Assembly: GCA_033030425.1 (NCBI GenBank)
Contig: JAUFSD010000005.1
Location: forward strand, 558,001-622,000
Origin: Verpa conica
Lineage: Eukaryota; Ascomycota; Pezizomycetes; Pezizales; Morchellaceae
DNA: 64,000 bases
Direction of reading: 5' to 3'
The notes beneath the pieces were generated by a model. That model was not told the DNA's origin. It ran no database searches and was given only the letters and a program-made list of their open reading frames with translations. Below, piece by piece: positions 39,520-53,108 of this stretch. A program made the position numbers and the translations under genes. The stretch's first letter is position 1. Every line of letters starts with the position of its first letter.

Positions 39520-41179
39520 GATGGAAGGTGGAGGGGTATGGGATGGAAGGAATGAGGGGAGTGACGATGGCGGGCGGAGGGGAGAAAACGAAACGGGGAG
39601 ATGGAGCGGCAACAGGCTGGTTGTTGGTCTCAGGCTTTGCATCGAGTAAGGCCTTGGCATTGTGGTGTTCCGAAAAAATACGCAAGACAATCTCTTTGTC
39701 TCATGTATTATCCGGCTTTATGTCACACAGAAATTGCGCAACACAAAGCATCCCCGTAATTGTCCGTGCTGGGTATTTGATTCATATTCGGAACATTAAT
39801 AATCGGTAGAATTTACTATGCAAACACAAGGCTCCCCTAGTAGTCAAGGCTCTCTTCAAAGAGAGCCGTTGATTACCACCCGTACCTGAAACAAAGTCCG
39901 AGCTAAAAAAATCATTTACTTCCTACTAAGGAAGTACTTGCTTATTAAACGTTTCTATTAGTCTAATAGGAATACATAATGACCGTACTTTACTACTACT
40001 ACATATAACGAGAGAATCAAGTCTGTTCGGTTTAGTACTAGATAACTTAGTTCTCTTTTAAAGTTAAATCTTACTATAATTGGCATTACGGTTAGCAAAT
40101 AATAAAATTTAAATGGTTATAATGAAGTAGCTTCATCGATGGGGATAATAAAGATTTTTGATCGGTACTTTATTCTTTTTCTTTGAGCTTAGACTCTATA
40201 GTATTGCTTATACCCAATCAGATAGACCTGATTTTCTCATTAGAGTACATGCGTAAGTGGTTGTAAGCGTAAGTATATGTATGTATATGTTCTGACCCGT
40301 TGGGAGGACCTACCTATCGGGGGGACGTCCCCCCAACGGGATAGCCTGGGAGCAGACAGGTAGGCATCCCCTGAATGGGTTACCTGTTGGAGGGATACCA
40401 GTGTCCCCCATATGGGTAGGTGATAAATCATGACTCAATTAATACAGCCACACCCTCAAAAAATTAAGTTAGTAGTTAGAAAGATATTGGTCTATCTTGA
40501 GATATTTTGGGGATTTTTTATTATTTTATACCATGGATTTTTATCTCTGGAGATTTTTATATTATAGGCACTTTTTGGTAGAAAACAAATTAATAGTTAT
40601 ATATATGTTATCTGATAAACATGGGTGCTTTATAAGTGATGTACTTGAGTAAAATAGCTACCCGTTCAGGGAATGCCCTATAAAACTGATTTATTGCTAC
40701 CCGTTGGGAGGATATCCCCTCAACGGGTAGCCCATTAGGGGGATATCCCTCGAACAGGCCAGCCCGTTCAGGGGGCGTCCCCCCGATAGGCAGCGTCCCC
40801 CGGATGGGCCAGAACATATATATGTACTATTCAAAAATTATTCTGATGCTAAATTCTCGGGTACTATTGGGAAGTAACAGTTCTTCAAAAGTCGAAGCGG
40901 GAGTTAGTTCGGTTTATGCTGTGAGGCTATAATCACCGTGAGTAATCTGTCATCAGATATCACTCGCTGTGACATATGGTCGCTGCTTTAAAGGAATTGG
41001 GTTAGCAACTTGGATAATAATGTGGAGATGTGGGGTGTTGCATACAACGCGCTGGTGCAACCCCACGCGCAGCACGGGATCCGGAGGCTCTTAAGTATCG
41101 TGACTCGGACACCAATCCCCTATGTGAACTCCACGTAATCACTCCAGTACTCCGTCAGTCTATCTGTCCGTGATCCAAT
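39520..41179. other. atp2 upstream region and TE-like island
   Basis: The first 250 bases are the purine-rich atp2 promoter. From ~39.8 kb the sequence is AT-rich, with a small near-palindrome (GGCTCTCTTCAAAGAGAGCC at ~39850) and a GC-rich element at 40284-40820 described separately. The last ~150 bases hold the mcx1 promoter. No protein-coding frame is supported. Confidence 0.6.
40284..40820. mobile_element. GC-rich hairpin element with short terminal inverted repeats
   Basis: The left end TATATGTTCTGACCCGTTGGG and the right end, reverse complemented, TATATGTTCTGGCCCATCCGG match at their outer ~15 bases. The interior holds repeated small hairpin units built from ACCCGTTGGG, GGGGACGTCCCC and CCCAACGGGT (clusters at ~40295-40425 and ~40680-40805), separated by an AT-rich middle. 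TATG flanks both ends and may be a target duplication, though the flank is itself TATG-rich. There is no transposase frame. It is distinct in sequence from the MITE at 21.3 kb. Confidence 0.7.
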
Positions 41180-43227
41180 ATGCTTCTCGGACGTCCCACT
41201 TTACTGCATCGGCTCGCAGTGGGGTCCTCGTCTATCACCACCTCCAAGAGATGGCTATCCTATAATCCTTCTGACTACAATTTTGGTGGTGCCGGTTATA
41301 GCTCAACAATTGATACAAATACTCCGACACAGGGGCCCTTAGCTGACGCCGCGAGCGTGAAGCTCACGCCAAGGTAAGACCTCTCGATAGTTCCTGGTTA
41401 GGGATATTTGAGCTGGATAGCGAGCTAAGGTCGGCTAACTTCTCATATAGAGCATTGAAGCAGCATTTAGATCGGTTTGTCGTAGGCCAATCTAGATCGA
41501 AAAGGATACTGTCTACGGCTATCTACCATCACTACAAGCGAGTAACACAACTTCGACAACGACAGGAGGAGCAAGATGAGCTATTAAGGTCGAGCCAGAC
41601 AATGGGTATCCATCCAGAAGGTTGGTTCGGCTGGGTCTGGTAGAGCTAGCTAGGATTGACTAACGAAAATCTTGTAGATGAATACCAGGGACAGCAGAGG
41701 ACAGTACATATTCCTTCAAAGGGGGATTACTTGCCGATTCATGATTATATCCCCTTGACAATTGAGAAGAGCAATGGTGGTTATTGTCTGATCAACATAA
41801 CCTCAGTAGTAAATATCTGACCCAACCGCTTTAGTTCTTTGTCTAGGACCGACGGGAGTGGGTAAAACCCTAATGCTGCGCACCCTCGCAAGAGTACTAG
41901 AGGTTCCCTTCTCTATGTGAGTATACTTCTAGAAGCTATGTTCCTGGTTCCGGGCCTGACAGGTAAAGGTCCGATTGCACACCATTCACACAAGCTGGTT
42001 ATGTCGGAGAAGATGCAGACGTCTGTATTCACCGACTACTAGTGGCAGCAAACTGGGATGTACGACGTGCTGGTATGTATATATAGTTTAGTAATAATAC
42101 TGTGGTCCAATTGGCTTATTATTTGTCCAGAAACTGGAATTGTCTGCCTAGACGAATTCGATAAGATTGCAAAACCAAAGAGCTCTCATGGTGCTAAAGA
42201 TATCTCTGGCGAAGGTGTCCAACAAGCTCTCTTGAAGATTATAGAAGGCACCACCCTTCAAATCAATACAAAACCCGAGCGTCGCCCCCCACAAGGCCTA
42301 CCTCAGAACCCAACTGGCCCTGGCCCATTCAACTCTGCAAGCACTGGAATGGGAGGAGGAGTGGGGAGTAATACCGGGAAAGGGGAGACTTTTACAGTAG
42401 ACACATCTAACATCTTATTCATTTTTACAGGCGCCTTTATTGGCATGGATAAACTCATTATTGACCGGGTCTCAAAGGGCTCTATTGGATTCAACGCTCC
42501 GGTCCGGGGTGCCTCCGCAGAGGATCTCGCTGAAGATAAAGAGTTGATGCAGAAGCTTACCCCGTTCTTTGCGGCTCAGGAGGATGCCGGGGACTACCTA
42601 GATGTAGGCGGCGAGGGGGCGAAAAAGAAAAAGAAGTTTAATCCGCTACAGATGACGGAGCCGGGGGATCTAATTAGTTTTGGCCTGATTCCGGAAATCG
42701 TTGGGCGTATCCCGGTTATTGCCGCCGTGGAGGCATTGGATGAGGAGATGCTTGTGAGAGTCCTTATAGAACCACGAAACGCCCTTTTGAAGCAGTATGA
42801 GCAGTTATTTCAACTTAGTGGCGTCGAACTACGACTCACCTCACCAGCATTGCGGGAGGTGGCTAAGGCTGCACTTGCTATGGGGACTGGTGCTAGAGGT
42901 CTACGGACCGTAATGGAACGGCTGTTATCCGATGCTATGTTTGAGTCACCTGGTATGTCCTATTGTGGTATGACAGACTTTGGAGGGAACAGATCCTGAC
43001 TGAGGCCTACCACAGGCTCCAGTATCAAATATGTCCTTGTAACCGAATCGGTAGCACAGCGAAAGCAACCACCCCTCTACTTCGCTCGTGGGCAGCAACA
43101 CAAGTTTCACTCTATAATCGCAACGGAAGAAGAGGAATGGGCAGTTAAACAGCATACAAACAAGCATTCGAAGCAAACATCCTTCGAGGAAGTTGTTGAG
43201 AAGGAGAGCGCCTCAGCGAGCACTTAA
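41180..43227 (+). CDS. mcx1: Mitochondrial ClpX-type AAA+ unfoldase Mcx1
   Basis: Model: join(41180..41373, 41451..41620, 41678..41776, 41835..41916, 41969..42072, 42131..42952, 43016..43227), 560 aa. It is a matrix AAA+ unfoldase of the ClpX family. The N-terminus (MLLGRPTLLHRL... SKRWLSYN) is presequence-like, and no ClpX zinc finger is seen. LKQHLDRFVVGQ begins the AAA module. Splicing rebuilds Walker A (NVLCLGPTGVGKT), the pore-proximal QAGYVGEDAD, Walker B (IVCLDEFDKIAK), sensor 1 (SNILFIFTGAF) and sensor 2 (GTGARGLRTVMERLL). Inserts rich in Gly/Pro (~residues 280-315) and Lys (EGAKKKKKF) are larger than in bacterial ClpX. Each junction was checked for frame. Confidence 0.93.
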
Positions 43228-44027
43228 CTTGAATTTTCACCTACCTAAATATGTTGTATTATTTAGCTCATCTTCTGTCATGTTAGTTTTTTAGCGTTGT
43301 GGGGGTGGTGTATATAAAATCAATTTCTTTTCTAGGAGGAGGGCTGAGGGCGTTCTACAAACACCAGAATACACTTTGAAGAGGTTTTGTTAATGCTTTT
43401 GCTGGGCTTACAAATTACATGTCTAGTAAAGTCAACAAACTTGATTATCACGTTGTGGTAAAAGAATACCACTTTGACGATAGTGGCAGCCCTAAATATT
43501 TAACAAACTTACCTATAAATTTCTGGCTGGTATTTGTCGTAACTTTAGCTAGGGCCCTAAGAAACGTGAATGGTAGTTTTCGTTATCATTAATTACCATA
43601 CTCGTACCAAAGCATGACATATCCATATACAGCCAGGACCAATTACCACTACTAGACCCTTTGAGCCTAACTTATCCCCAACAGTATTACCCCCCTCAGA
43701 AACCCCCAAGGAACATAGTGATATTGAAAATCTCAAATGCTCGAGCTAAATATATAAAAAGACTAACGCCAAAACAATAAAACACACCCAAGAAACACCT
43801 GTTTTTACGCCGATTCAAATGATAGATGCCAAGAATACAGGATAGAATAAAGACAAGGTAGGGGTCATAGGGGAATAAAAAATATACAGTCCCATAGATC
43901 CAGTACAGTCCAGGGAAGACAGGAAAAATAGTGAAAGAAAAACGTGATCACCACTAAGTGGCAGGGTATAATTATAAAGTCTGATTAGGCCAATACGAAA
44001 TGCTACAATACCATTGCTTCACCGAAT
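43228..44027. other. Convergent spacer mcx1-chromodomain gene
   Basis: About 800 bases between two gene ends. It is AT-rich, with a T/G-rich stretch after the mcx1 stop and an A-rich stretch before the chromodomain gene's stop, as expected for two 3' UTRs. No repeats or frames of note. Confidence 0.5.
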
Positions 44028-47000
44028 TTATCCTTTTTCACTACGCTTTTTCGGCGGAGGAGGGTTTCCTGGCGATCTAAGCTTGAGCTCACTGACCAAA
44101 GATTCTGGATTATGAAACTCAATCTGCCCGCCGGAAGTCAGCCTAATTAAATATAATATCAAAAGGGACTGTTGCTTACGCAGCTGTAAAGCCCCGCCTT
44201 AGCCGTAGAGATATCCTCGTCTTCAGAGTGACCGATCATGAACCTCCTGTAATCTGTACAATGCTCGAGCTGATGCAGGGCAAAGGCGTCTGCGATAGTC
44301 TCGAGTTCGTCACACTGTTACTAGTTAGGTCATATTTCACTTCACCACTAGCTCGGCGCTTACCCCGTCAGCATCTTGCACCTGTAGCTCTAGAGCTTCT
44401 CCACGCTTCTTCTTGTCTATCAACGCGTAGACATTTTTTAAAGACCTAAATTTTATAAAGAGATTAGTGTATCCGTGTTAAAACGTTATACAAAAACGTG
44501 AACAAACCCCTCAAGCTCACTACTTGATAACTTGTTTTTAATATTTGCTTCTGCCTGAGCAAGCATTGTCCTTGAAAAACAAATTGTAGTACTTGCAGCT
44601 TTTGCTCGCTATATACTCCTCAGCTCTTTAGCCCATTTCCAAAAGATAACTAGCTATAAAATTGAAGGCTACAAAACGAACCTGGTAATTCAGAACATGT
44701 TGCGTTGCTTGCTCATTCGCCAACACGAACTTTGGTGTCAACATGATCAACGTCCCAAAGTTCCAAAATCGGACTGGGTGTGTCTCAATCGTTCCCAAGT
44801 GAGATGATCGTTCAAGCCTAGCGCCAAAAAAATAAAACGGTTGATCACGGTTCTTCAGGCATCGCACATGTGGTAGTAGATGTAGTTGACGTTTAAGCGA
44901 GAAATGAACCTTTCGGTTTATCAATTAGAAGCTCATTAAAACACGAATAATCAGGGACATACCAAGACGCAAACCTTCATCCTCAAACCATACTTCTCAT
45001 ATAACTCCGGGATCTTGTCAACAGGCCAACATGCTCTTCCTAGAATCTTTAGCGCCATCTCCATCTCTTCATGCTCAGCCTGCGCTATCTCTGGACAATA
45101 GATAATAAAATTGTCACCCCCCTTTGAGTTCTGAAGTATTTCCGAGCATTTTACACCAAGCATCCGGTCGAGGAGTGTGTGGATGTAGTACCCACTGATA
45201 GGCTGTTTTTTTAATTCTGTTTGTATCGTGAATTCTTCTAGCGAGCCCCGGGAGGGTATCGGGACATCGAATGGAGGATAGGCAACTGCCCTAAGGGCTG
45301 TTCGGGTTTGCTGCATAGGCGTTTTAAAGGCACTTCGAAGCTTGTCATTGCTCGGTTGGAAGACTAGGAGTGTAAACTCTTCGTGAAGGATTACGCCGGC
45401 ACCGTGGGAGACAACGATGGAGTTGAGGAAAAATTGAGATTTATCACGATCCATTTCCATATCTGCAAACTCAAAAGGAACGCCCAGCTCCTATAAGCTC
45501 GAATGGACCCATCGCATTAGCACTGATTCAGGGAGCTCGATACAAGCGAGGCTGCATAAATATACTACGCTGACTTACAGGAACAAGGAAATTAGTTATA
45601 TAAGTATCTTCCAAAAATCGTGATACCCAAAAACGATCGACATTTAGCCCATCTACAAAGCTTGTGAAGGCACTACTGAATCCAGTGAACCTGACGGAAA
45701 CTGATTCAACACCATTTGCAGCTCCAATCTCAAGTTCACACTCGAACGTGGGCTTGGCGGGAGGTTCTGGTATTCCGGGGGAAGTAGGTGGGTCAACATC
45801 CATCTGGTTTGTAGGAGGCTGCCATCCAGCTGGACCCGTAGGAATCTTAGGTTTCTTTGAAGCCCAGGGGTCTCGCACTTCGCCCCAAACTGGAGTTTTT
45901 GGCGGGATACCTTCTTCAATAACCATGCCCATATCATCATCCATTGCATCTTGGAGCGGTGGGTTGGTTTCATGGCTACCCTCAGGCACTGATGCAACCT
46001 GGTTACGCCTTGAGTGTGTTGCTTGGTACTTGTCCAGCGACAAGGTTTGTATCTTCAGGCCTTCATCTGTTTTCCTTCGTTTTGGCCCCCTAGCCTCTTC
46101 CCCATTCTGCTGTAGTTTTGCTCTCTCAGGGGGCTCTATCAGCTCTTTGGCCCGTTGAACCTCATCAGAGAGTTGTGCGACTGCCGGTACTCCACCTCCA
46201 GACGAGACCCTTCTTGGAAGTGCCATCTTAGGATTTGGATCACCAGCATGAAATAGTTCCAGGGCATTAATGTCAGGAGCAGGCTCATTGCGTCCTCTCT
46301 TATAGACTCTATTCTGCTGTGATAGGGAAATGAATTTCCCTACTTTTGGTACTCCTGGTAAAACAGCTGGGTCAGATGTTTTCGAGGTGTTACTAGGTCG
46401 ATGTCTCCTTGGTCCACTCTTTGATGTATTAGTAGGTTTTGAGACTCCAGTAGAGCCAATCGATACAATTGATGCTTTTCGCTGCTGTACATCCATCTTA
46501 GAGAGCTTTGATGCTGTAGCTGTAACACTCTTATCTAATTCGGTGCTCTGATTTGCTGGGGCCTTTCGAGTAGGTTTAGTGGACTTTCCATTTTGTGTGA
46601 CATTGAGAGACTTTTTTTAAGGTTTGTGAGTTAGAATCCTGGGATTGTGGAGATGAATGAGCCGTTACCTTTTTGCTGGGTAGCTGTCCTTCATAGAAGC
46701 TTTCCCCTTGGGAATCCTCTTCGTCCTCACTATCATCAATAGACCGTTTCCCTCGAGTTCTCACCTTTTGCTTCTTAGGTTCTGGGGCAGCTATGTCTTT
46801 CTTAGATCTCCCTCTCCCTCTTTTCCTTTGAGCTCTTTTAGCCAGAGTTTCCATGAGAGAGTCAGCACTCCCACTGTCTTCTTCCTCTTCTACTTCAGTT
46901 TCCTTTTCTTCAACGTTCCTTCTTGTTCTTCGTCTTAGTCTCTGAACATCAGACTCAGATTCATCATCCAGGGAAGATTCTACGTCATCATCACTGACGA

Positions 47001-47454
47001 CAAATTTTTTGGCCCTCGCAGAAGATGCACGGGAGCCTCTGCTGCTGGCTGGTTTACTTGTTGCTTTTTCCAGCCTCTGCCTCTTTTTCACCCTACGTAA
47101 TTTACGGATATTCTGTTCGTAGAATTCTCTCTCCCTATCCGCATCCCATGCTTTCCAATCAAATGGTGGAGACGATACACCAGCTTCTTGACGTTGCTTC
47201 GTTGCTTTCCATTCATTAATTGTATTTTTATCATCGAACATCTCGATTGGTTCCCAGGATGAACGCTCGAGAGGGTATCCCTCCCATTTAACGAGATATT
47301 TTATTCTTTCTTCATCTGAAAAGTATCTTTCAGCCAGGATATTTTCGACAATATAGGTGTTGTCCGGGTCGTCCTCGCTGAACACAGTAGAGGTGACTGA
47401 GATGCTATCATCGGAGTCGGCATCGGAGGCCTCGTTCGAGGCGGGTCGAAACAT
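44028..47454 (-). CDS. Chromodomain heterochromatin-type protein with large C-terminal module
   Basis: Model: complement(join(44028..44123, 44180..44314, 44364..44445, 44532..44608, 44682..44909, 44963..45490, 45579..46610, 46669..47454)), 987 aa. Residues ~30-80 form a chromodomain (YIVENILAERY, YLVKWEGYPLERSSWEP) with the aromatic cage expected for methyl-lysine reading. A long acidic/basic disordered region with nuclear-signal-like Arg/Lys blocks (TRRNVEEK, KRAQRKRGRGR) follows. A folded C-terminal half starts near FECELEIGAANG and includes SIVVSHGAGVILHEEFTLLVF, GGDNFIIYCPEIAQAEHEEM and FFGARLERSS. The layout recalls Chp1-type silencing proteins, but that is inference. Intron 1 (46611-46668) has a TCTAAC branch and removes what looks like an A7 frameshift. 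Exons 5-6 are less certain, because the GTTATC donor at 44531 is weak. Confidence 0.75.
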
Positions 47455-48328
47455 GGTGCTGAAGAAGTACGCGAGTAAATTGTGGCGCGTTTGTCCCTCT
47501 CAATTGAGTTTCGAGAATTCTTTTTTTGGCCACATCCAGTAAAAGATGTACGTAACAGCCCTACCGGGTTCCAGCAGGGTCGACCTGCACTGCTGAAAGA
47601 GAGGAGGGACTTTTGGGAGGAGGTAAGAGCAGGAAACTTTGCTTGTTGTTTGCAGCTGAAGGGTTATTTTTTTGTAGCTCGAGATGACGCAACAAGTAAA
47701 GTAGAGAGGTTCGCGTCGAGGCTCTTTACATGGTTGCGCCCCAGAGTGTGGCACGGGCCTACTGTTTAACATTACACTTGGAGAGGGTTTCAGCCCCGCT
47801 TGGTGGGATGCTCCTGCTGACTGATCCTACGGGCGAGAGGCCCTGGGCCCTTTCCTTTTTAGGTACGAGAGGCTGTAGCCGTCGGTGTGAACGCGGCTGC
47901 TGGCCGCCTCTGATCTAACCAATAATAGTACTATACAAGGCAGGCGACACACCGAGCGTGCTCAGACAACCGCTTACCGTTCCCAAGTGCAACAACCACT
48001 GTGCTGCTGCTTGCTGCCACCCTGCGAAAGAAACAAAAAGCACCACCCGCCATCATTCAATCACCTGCGTATCTATCTACTCTGAACTCCTAACAAAGTA
48101 AACTCTCCCGCCCTGTTAGTCGTCCCGTCCTCTCCCATCTCCCGTCACCCCACAGCACATATTAGCCCTTTTTTTCTCGGCTCCCTCTCCCTATCAGCTC
48201 TCCCTCGCTCACAGATCCAGATACCTCTCAACTTCGTGTCTTCACCCTCGCGCTCCAACGACAACCCCCCCCTTCCCCCCCACTTTTTATCTACAGAGAC
48301 CTCATCACCCCTCACCCAATAAACAAAA
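47455..48328. other. Divergent promoter: chromodomain gene / Rab11 gene
   Basis: An ~875-bp bidirectional region. The half near the Rab gene (48.05-48.33 kb) is strongly C/T-rich (CCCTCTCCCTATCAGCTCTCC, CCCCCCCCTTCCCCCCC), as in many highly expressed fungal genes. The other half is of mixed composition with no clear TATA. Confidence 0.55.
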
Positions 48329-49372
<1,044 letters not shown>

Positions 49373-49983
49373 TTTAAGTTTGGAATGTTTTATCATGTCT
49401 AGGTATAGTTAGCAAAACTGAAAATATATTGGTGGTTGGCGTGTTTGACTTCGCTTTCTTTCTTTTATTCCACTTCTCTGTACGTACACTACAAACGCTT
49501 GGTTTGAAGAGTTGTCAAGGAGATATTAGTATAGATTGAGCAAGCTGGTCAAGAGGTCACGACGGATATGAGGTATCTGATGTAATGATGCACTTATACT
49601 TGGGATGTCGGCTGTCTTGCTTTTTTCTTTTCTTTTTCTTTCCTTTTTCTTTCCACTACTTATTTTCTTTCCGCCTTTGTCGATCCAGATCTGTTTCGTT
49701 CTCATGTTTCTAATCTTTTTCCCTACTTTTCCTGCCTGTCCTTTGTGTTCCATTATTTCCACCCGTGTTCTATCCTGGCTGGTAATGTTGAAGCTTGGAA
49801 AGTAATGAAACATGCGTAATCGCTCCCCATCCCCAAACTTAAATAACGAGGCTCAGTAACGTATATAAAAACGAAGTGGTATCCATTCTTTATATAAAAA
49901 TAAAATATAAATGAGCCATTTAATACAGCCAGAAGAAAAAGAAATAAAAAGCCCTGTCCAGTAATTTAACACTCCAAATGTTA
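49373..49983. other. Convergent spacer Rab11-bet1
   Basis: A ~610-bp convergent 3' UTR region. It includes a T-rich microsatellite (TTTTTCTTTTC units, ~49620-49650) and AT-rich sequence before the bet1 stop. No gene. Confidence 0.5.
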
Positions 49984-50574
49984 TTAAAACAACCAAACAT
50001 ACCAGAACATAAACACAACCGCGCAAATGAAAACTAGCCACGCCTTCCAACCAACACCCGACCGCTTCGCCATCCGCATCATATTGCTCATTGTCCCCCG
50101 CAGCTTGGCACGAGTATTGTCGAAGGAGTCATTCATAGACGAGACGAGGGATGATGAAGAACGCACTTCTTCGCCGATGGCCTCAGTGATCTAAAAATTT
50201 CAGTCAGCTTCTTCTATACGGCAGACCCGAGATAATAGTGCGCAATGTAAGCCGGTAGGGGGGGAGGACACCCACATCTTTCAGCATCTTGACCTTTGCA
50301 CTCAACCCCTCTACCTGAGCATCATTCTGGCTCTCGAGCTCCTCCAATACACTCGCGCTGTATTGGCCTCGTGCGTTCGGGGTCGCGGGACGATATGCGC
50401 TCGCTACTCGGGGTGACGCTCGGCCATCACCGGGATAGCCGTAACCGCTGTTATCGAAGAGTTGCGAGCGCGCATCCCGCTGATGGAGGTTCCCACCGTA
50501 TCTAGAGGAATTTTGTGAGCAAATTAGGGGGTTTTAGAGGGAAATGAGTTAGGCGGGCGTTACCTTGAAGACAT
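49984..50574 (-). CDS. bet1: Qc-SNARE Bet1 (ER-Golgi)
   Basis: Model: complement(join(49984..50190, 50276..50501, 50564..50574)), 147 aa. Bet1 is a SNARE of ER-derived vesicle fusion with the Golgi and a partner of Sec22, also in this window. Exon 1 is only 11 bp (M-S-S plus two bases). A Gly/Arg/Pro-rich N-terminus precedes the SNARE helix VLEELESQNDAQVEGLSAKV, followed across intron 2 by ITEAIGEEVRSSSSLVSSMN. The Ser run at the zero-layer matches yeast Bet1 (EIRSSNS). NMMRMAKRSG and a C-terminal membrane anchor (WLVFICAVVFMFWYVW) finish the protein. Confidence 0.92.
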
Positions 50575-53108
50575 GATATTTGCTCGGGAATGGGGTTGAA
50601 GGGTTAATGTTTAAGGTTGAAGGACAGGTAATAGCTGCAGGTTACAGGTCACGTGATAATAAAGGTTTCCAGGGTGGCGTGAACACCGGGGGTTTGGTGG
50701 CTGAGCCGTCGGTTTTCTGCTGGCTGGTTATTTTCTACTCGGGGGGCCAGTGTAGAAGTCTGACGGATGACGCATTACTACATACATATATCAGCTGTCT
50801 GCGGCCCAGACAGAGGCGATTATATTTTTTATGCAACCCTGCGTTATAGCCAACCGATTTCGCGGTACTTAGATGTCATCTCATCTCAAAACATAACTTC
50901 ACATTTATGAATACTAATAGCATAGCTTTAGACCCCTTGACTGCGGTAGAGTCTAGAAACCCCTATTGTTTATAGAATTAATCGAGGCTAAAAAACTCTC
51001 GACTTATTGTGACAATTATATAGAGGTGATGTCTACCATAGAGAATATTGTGCTCTCAATATCCACTAAAATACACCATACACTGTCTAGAGTAGATTGT
51101 TTTATGCTGAGACTGGAGGGTTGAACACTATTCCCGGCAATATAATATATATACGGTAGCTGGGCAATGAAGAAGTGCATGGGTCTTGACCCTTAGCTTA
51201 GCGGGTTTACTGGCTTACAGAGGTCACGATTTATCACTCGATGCCTTCTCTACCGACTATTTATTCGTTGAAACGCAGTGTCTACAGAGAACAAGAGTCA
51301 CTTTGATAGACTTCGGCAAAATCCTAGAGAATTTGTAGAGAATTCCCCTCGATAGTGTTTAGGGCTAGCACAACTCGATAATTGTCATTCTCTCAAGAAA
51401 GCCCCTTGTTTCCTAAACTACTTAAACCTGGAGAAATTGGGTTGTCCACCTTGCAATCACATTTTATCACTTCATTTTCACCTTTAAACCATCTTGACTT
51501 ACTATCGCGATCGGCTACTTTTTTACCCTTCAGTTTAAAGACATGTACAACAGCAATAGAGCAAGGTTTCTAGTTCCAGGATCTTCCTGTTACGGCGACG
51601 TGTAAGTATCTCATATCTTTAGGCACTAAGGGTGTAGTTTCGCTAAACTTTATGTTTACTAAAGTAGTAGTAACCAATCTGCCTGGAATCTCTACAAAGA
51701 TAAATACGAAAAATGCCCTAAATGCAACTCTTGGAAGAACAGAGTGAGCGATTGTTCGACTACTTGTAGATTGGTCGAGCAGAAGAGAGTAAGGGATGAA
51801 GCGAAAGCACTAGGGGGACTCAATAAATAACTTTACTAGAGGCTGTAACTCCAGAGTTTCAGTCATTTCTTAAAAAGGTCTCTTGCTTAGTTGTTGATTT
51901 ATAGGGCTCTTAGAATGACTTAAGGAATATCATTTCAAGATTTTCTTCATGAGCTACTTAACCCTAAATATTATGGGTTGTTGATTTTCCAATCGATTTA
52001 GACTCTTTGTCATCCTTAACTACATGTAGTGTGTTTATAGGGGCTTCTATATAAACATGCATAGTATGCCATTTCTAAAATTAAGTCAGCATACTTTCGT
52101 ATAGGTATCCTGCTTGTAATAGGGTTTCTCAGGGTATCTTAAAGCCTTCCGAGAAACGTGCTGTTTAATCTCTAAGGTATTGCATCTTTCCTTTAAGTAT
52201 TCTTTACTTTAAAATCTCAATAAAAGTCCAATTAGATTCACAAAGACAGACTTGAGAGGTTATTATTGTAGTACCTCTCTAAAGAATACTTCCTCTTCTT
52301 GTGTTAATTTATTTAGATAATATTATATGCTACGAGCATTGAGTTCTTCGAGATAAAGAATAAGCTATACACAAGTACTAGTAAACAGTAACCTGTCTTC
52401 TGATCTCACAAAGGCCACACTACTAAACATTAAACTATGTCTAGAGATTTATAATAATCTACCTACATGTATCTCTAGAAGAAATGTCTTCGTAACCTCA
52501 CTCTCTAGTAAAACTCCGGTCCGTCGATCAAGATTACGATGGTAATTTAGTCAGCTAGAATCACACATTGATAGTATAGTAGTCATAGTTGTATTAGAGG
52601 TATTTTTCTCATAGATGTCGTGTAGACATGTAGTTAGAGTTTAACCTACGGTATTCAAACAGAATACTCACTGGAAAGCCTATGGGTAAACTGAGCGATA
52701 CTTATAGTTTGTAAAGGCCCCTATGAAGTAATCAAGTGAATGCTTACTGTGAGCATCAACCACCCTAATTGAGGTTTGAGATATAAGTAAACAAGTCATT
52801 ATATATCTTCCTCCTTTCAACCCCTTCGCATCTCCCAAGTTGACATAGCTCCCCTAATTTCTCGTGCTCTGATACCCCTGCATCCCCATTAGGACGATCC
52901 CAGCCCAAAACGGAAACCCCACCAGTCAGCAACAACATTTCAGAAACCCTTCCCGTGGTGCGCGCACACCCACGATAGCTCCAGAACACACTCACCAAAA
53001 AAAAAAAGAGCCTCCTCCATCATCATCCACAACTAACTATCCTCCCACCACCGTCACTCGTTCCTCTTCTGCGCGCGCGCAACACACACCCACACACGTA
53101 CACAGAGA
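50575..53108. other. AT-rich gene-free island and ssr4 promoter
   Basis: 2.5 kb with no supported gene. 50.6-50.85 kb is of normal composition (bet1 promoter). 50.9-52.7 kb is AT-rich with dense stops in all frames, like the 30-35 kb island. The last ~130 bases have CACACCCACACACGTACAC, CGCGCGCG and CT-rich sequence and are the likely ssr4 promoter. Confidence 0.6.

Noticed and set aside
46576..46640. Apparent +1 frameshift in an A7 run of the chromodomain gene
   Set aside because: A 58-bp intron (46611-46668) with a GTAACG donor, TCTAAC branch site and AAG acceptor joins the two frames exactly, so no frameshift is needed.
49605..49805. Hydrophobic poly-Phe frame downstream of the Rab gene
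   Set aside because: Produced by a T-rich microsatellite in the 3' UTR region.
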